Source of the DNA: Epiperipatus broadwayi
Taxonomy: Eukaryota > Onychophora > Udeonychophora > Euonychophora > Peripatidae
Direction: 5' to 3'
DNA: 64,000 bases
Assembly: GCA_028023455.1 (NCBI GenBank)
Contig: JAQFVV010000142.1
Span: forward strand, 1,016,441-1,080,440
The position numbers were made by a program, and so were the translations under genes. Under the pieces are notes generated by a model that saw only the letters and a list, made by a program, of their open reading frames with translations, was not told where the DNA came from and did no database searches. Positions 21,171 through 32,859 of this stretch are shown here, piece by piece (positions within the stretch are counted from its first letter, which is position 1; each line of letters begins with the position of its first letter).

Positions 21171-24110
21171 ATTGTGCCATTACAATTTAGTCATTAGCTA
21201 AATTTATAGTAATGTGCATGTAAGAAAATATAAAACAAAAATCATCATCACATTTTTATCTAAAAAGGAAGCTGTAGGGCACCCAAGTTTAAACCCTACA
21301 AGATCAAGTTCTAAAAGCTTTAGACACAAAAAGAGTGGGTCAACAATTATATTCTTTATTTGTTTGTGTGTTGATAGAAAGGTAATACACACATTTAAAC
21401 TATTCAATATTTAATTTTTCTGTTAAAAAGCAAAGTTATAATGCATATGTATAGGCAGTGTATGTTATAAAAGCTATTTAGTTAGTCACTTTTCAATTTC
21501 AGATATTAAACTTTCTTTAAAACTAACCTATGCTTGATCAATTTTAATATCTTATTCTATATTTCTATTTTTGCTTTTCTATAATTATAAGTGGGATTTA
21601 AAAGCTAAGGATTTAATTTTAAATATTAGGGTTATAATTTCTAAACTAGCATTCATATTATTTTGATGGACAGTTTATGAATGATTTGAAATGATAAAGT
21701 ATGTTTGTAGATTACATACAGAAATTTACATTTATTATATATTGAAAGGAAGAAGGGTTAAATCTGTCAAATTATTTTTTTTACAATTTTGTGTTAAGGG
21801 AGAAAATCTGTTGAATCAGATATATATTTTTGTAGCAATTTTGTTTTTGTAAATGATTGTTTGTCATTTTGGAGTTTAAGCTTGGTGGAAACTCTAATTT
21901 TGAAATTGTCTCATCTTAAGATCAAAAGAAAGAAGCTCCAACTTTAGATATTACAGATATACATGAGGAAAAGGGATTAAGACTATTTTTTTTCTTCAAG
22001 ACAAAAGTTTGTCTGAAAACTAGGTGTGTGATTTTTTTTTTAATGTTCCTAAAAAAGATTGCACTTTCCAACTAAAAATGAATTGGTCAAAAATAGCAAG
22101 TCACACTATCACTCTAATTGGGTGAGTTGACTCAAAAATAGGATATAAAAGCAGTCTGGAAAATTGATTGAGGGATTATTAGAGACCTCTTTTAAAAAAT
22201 TATCGAAACTAAAGCAGACAAACATTTTTAATTCTGCTAGATAACCTTTTTTTGTTTTTTAAATCATTTTTTCTATATCAAGTTTTGAATGTTGAAAATA
22301 TAAAGATGGTGGGGTAAGAAAAATTAATATATGTCTCGTCTGTCTACCAGACTCATCATCAACTAGAACATCATATAGGAAAGAAAAGATGTCTTGTCTG
22401 AAAAATAATATTCTACACCTTTCAACTGACCGAGAGAAATAAGATGTTTTTTAAATAGAAAGACGAAAACATTCACCTGCATTTAAAATCAGAAGAAAAG
22501 AGTAATCTACTGAGAAATATTAAATCATAAAGTCCAATTAATTGTTCCAGTAACTGAGTTTAAACCCAGAAAATTTATAAATGGGAAAACAACTGCTGTA
22601 CTTCATCCACTTAAAGAATCATGCTTGACAGAAAGAGAAGAAAAATTAATGTAATGATTTTCAAATTGTCCACTAAAGCAAATAACCTCAATAGGATCAT
22701 CATCATCAAACAATTATACACCTCAAGAAAGAGATTGTTCCAAAGTAAAATGGAAATGGTAGCTGCAGAAATATAGACATTATACAAGATAAGTTTTGAG
22801 CCCTTGGAAGTTTGCCACAAAACAAAGGATCGGTAATATGACTTTTTATATCTATTTTCTTTATGATATCAGAGTCTTAATAAAATTTTAGCAATAAAGT
22901 GGTATATTTTATTTAAAGAACTTTTAAAGACAATTCAGATCGATTAAAACCAAGAATTTCTTACTAATAATAGCCTTTGAGCTTCATAAATGATTTTGAA
23001 TGTATCAAAATTATGATTGTTTATTGATTTACAGTTATGAAATATTATTAATGTGTATAATAATTTTTTTATTGTATTATTATTTTGGTTTTAAATAATA
23101 TTTTGGTTTTTACGGGGTAAACACACACATACATAATAATACTTTATCTGTGTATAATTGCAAGTGAATGTGAAGGAATAAGCAGTATTAAAATATTAAA
23201 TTATTTTGTTTTAAGAAAGTATAGGTTTCAGAGTGTAGAAGGGAGAGGGAGAAAAATGATTTAAAACTTGTTCTGTAAAACTTGCTTTTTCACTTCTATT
23301 AACATTTTTTTTATCATTCTGCTTGACACGTTAGATTATAAGGTATGTGCGCCAATGAGTGAATATTTTTTTTTTTTATGAAATACTTTTCTTGTGGATG
23401 GAACATTTAACAAATCGGTTACCCAATTTAATACCATATACATTTGACAGGAAAGGGGGAAGAACTTGAAAATAATCTGAAGATTGCAATATAATCAATT
23501 ATTATTATTATTATTATTATTATTCATATCAATTTTCATGTTTATCTATAAATTTTCATGTAGATATTAGTAATGTATTAATAAATGTTAATTTGTTTTA
23601 TTAAATGAGGTGTATATATTTCATTAAGAGTAGTCTTTATTAAGTGTGATTATTCATCATCAAGGTGAATATTAGCTATTTAAGTTCCAATTAGATATAC
23701 TAAAATTAAGCAATAATTATGAATTTCTTTATAAAAATTAGGTATATGATTAGGCTTAGTCCTAAAGCTGTGGTTGAAACCATTATCATTATCATCATCA
23801 TCATCATTACACTGTAATTAATGAGCTGTTTAAATGTTTAAAGGCCATAAATAAATATTGATTTCATAGTATTTAGTGAATTCTTAGTAATATTATAACC
23901 ACAATCCCATCATCTATTTCATGCAAGGAGAATTGCCATCCTAAGTTAGTAGTAATCTGAGCTAGTAAAACTTATAAAAAAGTATTGAAACACATTTATT
24001 ATGTTAAGCTCTAAGAAATGATTTATGTCTAATGAATTTTATATATTCCACTTTGGTTTAAGGATGTTTTATGCTTACCTAAATATTAGTGCATACAGTG
24101 ATATGACTCT
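21171..24110. other. AT-rich DNA; no gene recognised; weak TATA site
   Basis: TATAAAAG at 22,144-22,151 is a good TATA match and is preceded by an ATTGG box (22,117-22,121), but no first exon with start and donor could be defined downstream. A short (ATT)n lies at 23,500-23,523 and (ATC)n near 23,785. No protein domain was recognised. Confidence 0.35.
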
Positions 24111-24119
24111 AAAAAAAAC

Positions 24120-24235
24120 AAAATCCTCCATTTTTATTAGAAATAAAGTACCAAAAAGGGATTCAAACCTGGTACATGTGAAAAGGTTATTAGAAAGAAC
24201 TGTGTCTAGATTCAGATAATCTAGTGTGACCCTGC
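24120..24235 (-). repeat. Possible tRNA-derived SINE remnant
   Basis: On the minus strand TAGCAGGGTCACACTAG (A-box-like, near 24,230) precedes AGGTTTGAATCCC (B-box-like, near 24,170) by a distance that suits a tRNA-related head. No second copy was found in the window. Confidence 0.35.
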
Positions 24236-24827
24236 TAGATCATATTCACTTGGTATTTGTTTAAATATGCACTTAACATCAAACCAAGAAATGAAAGTGG
24301 ATAAAATCTACTGTCTGTATATCTGAGAAGATATTTTATTGAGTTACTAGTGTACTCACCTCACTTTATTTCCATATACTTGAGTGATAATAGTTGTTAT
24401 TAATAATTTGTTTATAATTATTGATATTGTGATATCTTGAGAAATCTAATTATAGAAATATATTTCATTTAATCCAATGACCCTTAATATGATTGATAAC
24501 TCAGTCTGATCTTTTGTTTAATAGCTTATTCTCAGCAAGTTACAATGTTTAATTCTTTTCTCTTTGATATAAAATAAAAAGTTACCATTTTTTATTTATT
24601 AAGTTATAATATTATGATCTTACAGATTGTAGACTACTCAGGTATGGTAATATTTATATTTGAATCTGAATTCTTTATCAAATTTAATTATATTTATATT
24701 TTGAAATTTTTTTGAGCAAGTATTTAATTTAAATTTGAATCTTTTGATCAATCTTATTTATGTTACAATGAATATTTGGATTTTTAATATTTTAACAGCT
24801 GGATCTTTGATTACTTTTATTTTGTTA

Positions 24828-24882
24828 CAATATATATATATATATATATATTTTGTTACAATATATATATATATATATATAG
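24828..24882. repeat. Duplicated TTTTGTTACA-(AT)n unit
   Basis: TTTTGTTACAATATATAT occurs twice in tandem, each followed by an (AT)n run, a local tandem duplication of about 30 bp. Confidence 0.85.
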
Positions 24883-25604
24883 TGCTCCATATAAAATTGT
24901 GTTTACAATTATTAAAAATAAACATTTTCATAAACAATGTAAAGATTTTAAAATTAAAATTTTAATAAATACAATCATTGCAGAATAAGTTGTCCATAAA
25001 TAATTGAATTAATTAAAATATCCCCTTTGAAAAAAAAAAGTAAAAGTTTAAAGAGTTTTTATTATTTGTTTAAAACAGTTTGCTAAAAGTCAGAATAAGT
25101 TGAGAGAGTTGTTTATAAAAGTTTAGAGTTTTTTTTTAAAAGAGAAAATATAGTTATCCCAGGAAAAAATTAAACTCAGTGTCATTTGTAAAGTTTTACG
25201 AATTAATTTAAAAGTAATTCAGGGGAGAAACTTTAACTGAGAAAATTTAAAAGTATTAAAGTAAAAAAAAAAAAAAATCTTTAAAACTAAAAAACTCTCT
25301 TTTCATTTATTTGAAAAAATAATTATTATATGTGCATAAATAATGAATTGATTGTAAACATAAAGAAATAATAAAATGTGTGTGTATTGAAAATTTAAAG
25401 TATGAAAGTTAAATATTAAAACAAATAAATGTGTATAATTGGAATTTCCCTCAAGGATTGTATATACTCATAAGCTATATAAAAACAGAATTAGAAATGG
25501 CTATTAATTAAATTCTATAAACAGCAGGATTAATTAAAAGGCATCTTAAGAATTTAATCAAAGCAGTGAGTGAATTGAAAAACTAATTAAACAAATGACA
25601 AGGT

Positions 25605-25964
25605 TACCATATAAATAGAGCCGAAAATCTCATCAGTCAGTTATATACATATATAGAGTCAGTCATTCACGTATTTAGATCCATTTATCTGTTTTACATA
25701 GTTTAAAGACAATGCGATGTTAATCTGAAAGTTGGAACATGTGGCCAACTTCAGCCTCATTCTGATAGAACATCAGATGTCTACTCGATAGAAATAATGC
25801 CTGTCTAACAATTTGAAGCTGCCAGGAATGTCTAACTGCCTGAAATAAAAAAACACTGAATAGCAATCATTAGAACCTCAACAGAAGCCTAAAATCAAAA
25901 TGGTTGGTAAAAACACACATGAAGCAGCAAACAACAAGAAGCCACAATGTCCAAAATCATATAG
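25605..25964 (+). CDS. Promoter and candidate first exon of an unidentified host gene
   Basis: TATAAATA at 25,610-25,617 is followed 25-29 bp later by CATCAGTCAGTT, which contains the arthropod-type TCAGT initiator. A leader of about 260 bp then precedes AAAATGG at 25,900 (good start context). The frame reads MVGKNTHEAANNKKPQCPKSYR and meets ATATAG|GTAATA, with the donor GT at 25,965-25,966. If not spliced there, it stops at once. I therefore read it as a first exon of 65 coding bases ending in phase 2. The peptide is basic, has no signal peptide, and is not recognised. No later exon could be assigned. A retroelement promoter or a noncoding RNA are alternatives. Confidence 0.45.
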
Positions 25965-27830
25965 GTAATAAATAACATTTTCTTATTTCAATTTCTGATA
26001 TCAGTTAATATAGACATTGCAATCTTGAAGCTTCTAGAGTCAGTTTAATAAATGAACTCTATAACTGCATAAAATGAACTATTTATGTGCATGTTTGAAT
26101 GGTTGTAATTATTTTAATGCTTTATGTTAAATCATATTACTATTGTACATCTTATTATAATATGGGTGTGCCTGAGATTATTATAAATCATTGTTTATAT
26201 TTAATTAAAAATTTATAATTAGTTTACAAATTACAGTAAGCATCTTAGTTAAAATAAATTAACTTTGAAATTAATATTTTGTCAGTCAATTCTTTACTCA
26301 TACCACTAATTAGAGCAGCAATTTATTGTACTATCCTTTTGATTGAGCTAGTTGGGATTTCTTAGGTGCTGAATTAGTTTGACATCATTCAGGGCATGTT
26401 AGTTGCTTTTGTAATTAAGTGGCACCTGAAGTTTATTCCAAAACAAAAAAATGCTTTGAATGATAGATGTTCAATTTTGCAGCTTAGAAGATCTGTGGCC
26501 TTGAAATGTAGTCGTAGTTATATATCTCATATATATATATATAGCTCTGGCTTGGTCACAGGTACCCTCTGGGTATTATTTATCTCTGCCTAAGGGACCA
26601 GAGTGGAGTAGATTGAATTTATAATAAATAATTTTATAATATCATATTTTTGTATAAAAGTAAGTCTTGCAACTTTGCTTTCACAAGTTTCCATTTTACT
26701 AAAGAAAAAAAAATTCATGTTAGATTCTGTTTCCATTTCAATCTGAATATCCCATCCTGTTCAATATATATAGTAAAAAAAATTCATATGGAATATTGAG
26801 AGGCCTATTTATTTATCATATTTTAATATCAATCAGATAAAACTTTAAAACTCAACAGGTCATACAAAATGATATGTAAACATATTCTGAAAAAAACATT
26901 TGGTCATTTACATTGAAAAAAATGATTATAGATAATAATGTTCAATTCTATAAGGTAAATATCTAAAAGAAATCAGAATTGTTCTCTGGTGAATGAATAC
27001 ATTGTGAACATGCTTTCACCACTAGATATCTTTGCAGAGATTTCTATGCATCTGTCTGCTAACTGTCATCATTGAATTAAATCATGGTGCCATGTAGTAA
27101 ATATTTTTGTTAAGTGTGTTTAACTTATTTGTCAATTTTAGTTATGATTTAAAAGTTGGAATAGCAAAAAATTATATTACCTCTCTTAAAAAAAAAAAAC
27201 ATGTTATAATGCTTAAAACTGCTTACAAAAAGCTGCTCTAGAGAAAACACAGGTTTATAAGTCATTTAGTAAAAATATAAAATTCATTACTTTCCAAAAA
27301 AGCATGGCAAATGAAATCCAATGTAAAAATGGTCCTGACATTTTTGAGGCAAACAACATTTCTGATTCAGAATTCATTTATTATTATCATGTATTTTATC
27401 TCCAAGTTCAAAAATGTTTGCATGATGCACTAAAGTGAAAACATCCCAATTTGTGCTAAAGTGGAGATTGCAAGCTTCACTATGACAACATGCTAGCACA
27501 AATATTTTTTATTTAAAACAACATGACCTGGCTTATCCATCAGCTATATTTACTTTATATTGCTCTGTGTGATTTTTTTTATCTACCCCCTCATCTAAAT
27601 AAAAAATGTTTAAAAAATGGTTATGTGAACTTGGAAGTGGTGAAGATAAAATTATTGAGGCATTAAAGACATCACTCTGCAAGAAATTTAAGATTACTTT
27701 GAAAAGTTGAAAACACATTTAGACAGATGAATTACATCAAATGGCAATATTTTGAAAGAGATTCAATTTGTAAGGCTAAAAATAAATATACAATTTTTTT
27801 ATTGCAAAATTTCATTTTTTGAGGGAAAAG
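25965..27830. other. AT-rich DNA; no gene defined
   Basis: It may be intron of the transcript proposed to start at 25.63 kb. The stretch 27,000-27,780 has some coding-like runs in several frames, with many stops, that could be an old transposase remnant, but I could not name it. Confidence 0.35.
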
Positions 27831-27834
27831 AGTC

Positions 27835-27934
27835 TTGCATTGGTGGTCGAGAGGTCAGTGTGACTGCCTTACAAGCAGTTGCCCGGGTTGTGGGTTCGCG
27901 TCCTGCCGATGCTATGACACCTGAGAAAAAAAAG
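27835..27934 (+). repeat. tRNA-Val-like SINE, family A (copy 2, well kept)
   Basis: The A-box-like TGGTCGAGAGG is at 27,844-27,854 and the B box GGTTCGCGTCC at 27,893-27,903. Between them ACTGC-CTTACAA-GCAGT folds as a perfect five-pair anticodon stem whose loop would present UAC, a valine anticodon. There is no acceptor stem or CCA-compatible end; instead GCCGATGCTATGACACCTGAG and an A-run follow. The same 3' block is in the copy at 1.86 kb. This points to a short tRNA-headed SINE rather than a true tRNA gene. Confidence 0.7.
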
Positions 27935-28489
27935 AGTACCCCCTCTTATAATCACTAAAATCAAAGCTATTCAAAATTACACAATACAGAAACAGTTATA
28001 AATTGAATGATATATATATATATATATATATATATTGAGAAGAAGTTTTATGGTTCTAAAAAAGTCACCAAAATAAACTGCAAAAAAAATCATGAATTCG
28101 TGTTATTTGAAGGTTTTTTTTTTTTACTTTTTTATTTATATATGATAAAGAATAATGTAAATGTTTTAAAAAATGAAATACTATAGTTTGTAAGTTGATT
28201 TTTCAGTTATATATATATATATAGTTTTTTGTAGCTTAACTGAAGTATCATTACTTGTCAGATAGATCTATCGAATTAATTGTATGATGTCAAATTGAAT
28301 TAAATAATATTTAATTAATTTCAATTCCTTTATATAGAAGAATTCTTTTTAATATTTTATGAATGATATAATAACTTTCATTCATTGGTATTAGAAAATA
28401 TGATTTTAATGATTTAAAGTCGTCTTTTTTAATTTGGTTACAAATTAATTCACTAATCTTTTAGGTTAATTTTGTATTTATTATTATTA

Positions 28490-28514
28490 ATATCATCATC
28501 ATCATCATCATCAC

Positions 28515-28573
<59 letters not shown>

Positions 28574-28602
28574 CAACAACAACAACAACAACAACAATAA
28601 AT
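28490..28602. repeat. Compound microsatellite (ATC)n(AAT)n(AAC)n
   Basis: An uninterrupted run of trinucleotide repeats changes unit twice: about 8 units related to ATC, about 20 of AAT, about 10 of AAC. Confidence 0.95.
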
Positions 28603-28952
28603 TATTTTATTAAAAGATAAATAAAAGAAGTTTGGATCTAGCCCACTTATAAGGGAGTGAAAAGTTGTTCACATATTTCAATTCAAATCTACTTACTATA
28701 TATATAAGTAAATGTACATTCATCATTAATTTCAATTAAATATTTTGCCCTTCTTTTATAAAAAGTTAATGATCAAAAATAAGTAATTTATTATTTAATT
28801 AAAAAGGAAAAAAGTATGTCCTGTTTAATTAGAATTATTGAAGCGGTAAAAGTTAATACTTTCCATTCTATTTTTAGATATATCTATAATTTTAAACAAC
28901 TAAATTTTCAATAGAATATATGCAATGTTTGAAATTTTATTTTAATCAGTAA

Positions 28953-29093
28953 GTTTAAATACAATTTAATAATTCGTCAATTGCTAAAACAGAGAATCTT
29001 TAATAATGCCAAGCATTTTCATTCCTACGATTCCTTAATTATTAAAGATTCTCTGTTTTAGCAATTGACTAATTGTTATATTGTATTTATAAG
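28953..29093. repeat. Inverted repeat with about 55-bp arms (hairpin, MITE- or miRNA-like)
   Basis: The arm ending GAATCTTTAATAAT at 29,007 is matched by ATTATTAAAGATTC from 29,038. Pairing continues outward through CAATTGCTAAAACAGAG with one mismatch, then with a few mismatches through AAATACAAT, giving a long hairpin with a 30-base loop. A partial AGTAAGTTTAA repeat flanks both sides. No coding content. Confidence 0.85.
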
Positions 29094-29099
29094 TTGTAT

Positions 29100-30850
29100 T
29101 AAGGGAAGTATTATACTTATTTCAGTAAGTTTAATCTTTGGGACAATAATGACAAACATTACACTGTGTATCTTGAATGATTTAGTAATTCGGATTAGCA
29201 AATAATAATATCAAATAGTTAAAGCTATATATCAAATATCTGTGGCTCGCCATTTGTTTTGCAAATTCCTATTAGGTATTAAAATCAATTATTGTTTTAA
29301 AAAATATACTATTTAAATGCATTTGCATATGCATAATTTTTCAAAGTTTTTAAAAAAAAAAAAAAAAAAAAAGCAGTTTGTTGAAGAAAAAAAAATAGAC
29401 TTCACGATTGGGATTAACTATAAAATTTAATTTCATGTTTTATATTTTTGGAATTTCTAAATGTCTATATAAAAATGAGAATATTCTAAATTCATTTTAT
29501 GCAATAGTATGTGAAAACATTTTACTGCCTTATATGGTATAAAGCAGTGATGGAGTGGCAAACTCTGAAACTCAAGTCTTATGGATCATGGCTACAAATC
29601 TATCCTTAGTGCCTAATTTTCTTATAAATTTCCTAGTAGTAAATTTATAGTATTGCAACTATACCATTGGTACATATAATAAACTATTCAAAATGAAGCT
29701 ATTGACACTTTAAATTTGAAGAGACTAATGTAAAAAAAACATATAGATAATGGCTATAAAAATGGAGCCATTCACATACTGAATAGTAACATCATAAGGA
29801 TATTATTACAGTTAGAAATCAAAATATAAAATAAATCCATCTATAATAGATAACACCAAAATTGAAATTACAATACCTTAAAAAGTCTTACCCATACACT
29901 TAATTAGAAAATGTAATATTCAGTCTTTAGAAGTTACTAATATTCAGGACATACCCTAATGCTTCCATAATGAACTTTCAAACTAGTCGTACCACTGAAG
30001 CAAATGAAGTTTGTTGGATGAAATAAATTTTACTTTAGAGTTTAAAGAATAAAATATGGATTAAATCTCTGATAATAACTACATTTTTAAGGAGTAACAT
30101 AAAAGGAAATATATGATACTCTTATTGTCTGAATAATAAAATGAATGTGGAATATCATTAGAAATGTTGAAAAATAAAAGCAGAAATTTAAAGATTGACA
30201 AAAATGTTTAAGAAAGATTGGTGAATTAAAATTAAATCTATCGCTGACTGTAATTTTTTTAAATTATTTTTTGAAAATCTTAATAATAAAATATGGTTTA
30301 AAAAATCCATCATATAACATTAATATATAAACTTTCTTATATAATAATGATGACTTCGGACTGATAGAAAATATATTTTTATGACACTTTGTGTAACAAT
30401 GAAAAAAAATTTAAAAACTTTTAATATTCATCTTGATGAATTTACAACCACTTTTTATAATCTTAAAAAATAAAAATATTGTATATCTTTATGAAATTTA
30501 TACAAAAGTTTTAAAATACAATATTACTATGTTATCTCAAAACTATTGGGATTTTTAATAAATATATGTAACCATGAAATTATGAAAATTGATCTTAAAG
30601 ATTTTTTGCTGCTATAATTGTTCCACTCATTTTATTTTTAGAAATAAAAACTGCATATGGATCAATCATTATTTTAACCAACTATATTAAAAAAAAGTTA
30701 TTTAATAGGGTATTTGAAATCACAATGTGTAATTACAAAAAATTAATGGCGGTTTTACAAATTTAGAAATATTAAAGATAAATATTTTTTGCTACCCTGA
30801 TGGACTTTTGCATTGTGTATCATATGCGAATAAACAGTTTTCAAGAATCA
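29100..30850. other. AT-rich DNA with no gene seen
   Basis: A run of about 22 A lies near 29,350. No open frame of interest, no repeat partner in the window. Confidence 0.5.
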
Positions 30851-30859
30851 TTATGCCTC

Positions 30860-32850
30860 TTTGAAGTAAACAACTTACCAAAAAAAGTCTGAATCAGATC
30901 CAGCCATAACTAATAATATTCATAAAATCAATTAAAGGAAATTAAGAATTCAATTGTATTTACATTTCACAACTCTTTATACAGTCTAATATTAATGACA
31001 TTAACTGTTGACTATATTTAATTATTTGCTATGCCTAAATTAATTAGTTTGCTTATTAATATTTTCATTAAACCATTTAAGAAATGAACATTTTTTAAAA
31101 GAATCTTATGGTATTTCCCTTATCTTCCTTATTTGCAAACTGATCATATCCCACAAACAGGACATCAAAAAGAAATCATTTTCGCTAGAGAAAATGACTA
31201 TTTGTTTTGTATTAAAGAAAAGAACAATATATTTATATTCTTAATATTTTGTTATTGTTTTAAAAAATGAACATTTTTTAGCTCTCAAAGTTAGAAATGA
31301 AATCAGTAATATTCAGGTCAAGTGAAAGGTGTATTGTTCTTAGTCTGCATTAATTACATGGAATGAACTTTGCTGCACACACTACATCTTACTTAAAATA
31401 TAGCAAATATTATCAACCTTTTAATTAAAGGATATTAATATATTGTGATTACTAGTATTACACCTGAACTTATGTTAAACTGTATATGGAATATGATATA
31501 TTCTCACATGAAAGTACAACGTAAAAGTGAATTATAATCTAAATTAAATATTCTTTGACCGTTATTATTATATTTTGCTAACTTTTAAGTAACAATTGTT
31601 CATATTTATTTTAGAATAGTGTGTTCTTTTATTTCATAGGGTTTTATTTTATTTATTATACAGTTACTAGGTCAAAAATAAATGTCTGGTCTTGAATATG
31701 TTGTTTTTCTTAAGTGGACACTAAGAAAGGGGGATTCTCATAGTGATCTTTATATTTTGTTGTTAAAATTATGTAATATTTACTAATGAAAAAAGTTATA
31801 TTCAAAGATTTAAGCCACACGGGAATGCTGCCAGCATGTCACAACAATCTCAATGTTTATATAGTTGAAACATGCTAATATTTAACTTAGATTTTAAAGA
31901 TTGTTGATCAATTATCCCTTACTGAACTTGTTAAACGCGCATGTTGTATGTTTAAATTAGTAAAAGTAATGATAAATAATGTAGCCAAAGTTAAGCACAT
32001 TTGATACTTACACAAGATAATCTGGTTTATTACATTTATTCACAGCACACATGTAAATAATTTTTTAGATATGGTATTTTGATTCACACACACATACTTG
32101 CTTATTTTTGCACTATTACTTTACAGGAAATTGAAAATAAACCCATATATATATAATTCCATGTTTTAGATTTTGAAAATAACTATTATCAATTAAACCT
32201 AATGCATTTGCAGCTATTTGTACCATAAGTAGAATTAAATTACATGGACTGAAGAGTCATATTATTTTATTGTAAATCATAATATAACCTTTTGTTTTTA
32301 CTTTGTAATAATAAATATATTTATTATGATGCATTAAATCTGACTTTATATTTTCTCATAGATGAGACTATCAAGCTTATTTAATGCATAGAAATAAAAA
32401 AAATGAATTGTTTTACCTTATAAATATTTGGAAACTTGAAACTTTGCTTTATTGTGCAGAAGAATAGTCAAGGAGTTGAATATATTTTCTATGATAAAAT
32501 ATATAGTTTATCCCAGTTAGTAATTGATTATTTTATGGCAATATCAAAACACACAACATGCATACATACACAATAGACATAAACTTATATTGTATATAGA
32601 AGATTATTATGTTATCATCAAGTGTTAATCTATGTTGCCTTAAAACAGATCTATGTATTATTATTATTTTTTTGATAGATCAAACATAAATTCAGATATT
32701 AGAAGTGTTAATCATAATTACATTAAGTGTGGTTTGGAGTAAATAAAAAGTTCTGTTTGCCTCCTTGTGGCACCAATGTGTGCATTTTCTTGGAATTCCC
32801 ATCATCATCATATATACACCACTAAGCTGGCATAACTATCACATTTGGTG
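30860..32850 (+). repeat. Diverged 2-kb direct repeat, copy 1
   Basis: It aligns collinearly with 41,470-43,500. Shared blocks include ACTTACCAAAAAAA at the left, TTAGCTCTCAAAGTT, CTTATGTTAAACTGT, ATTTTGCTAA-TTTTAAGTAACA, TATAGTTGAAACA-GCTA, and TTTGCCTCCTTG followed by ACCA-TAAGCTGGCAT-type sequence at the right. I estimate about 70-75 per cent identity by eye. The copy is broken by many small indels. Neither copy has an intact frame. Confidence 0.7.
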
Positions 32851-32859
32851 CATTAAATG

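Noticed and set aside
27000-27780. Possible hAT/ZBED-like transposase remnant
   Set aside because: Some coding-like runs in shifting frames (for example EYIVNMLSPLDIFAEISMHL), but no motif firm enough to name.
28490-28602. Short regularly repeated units, considered as a CRISPR-like array
   Set aside because: It is a contiguous trinucleotide microsatellite without spacers, in a eukaryotic context. No CRISPR array exists in the window.
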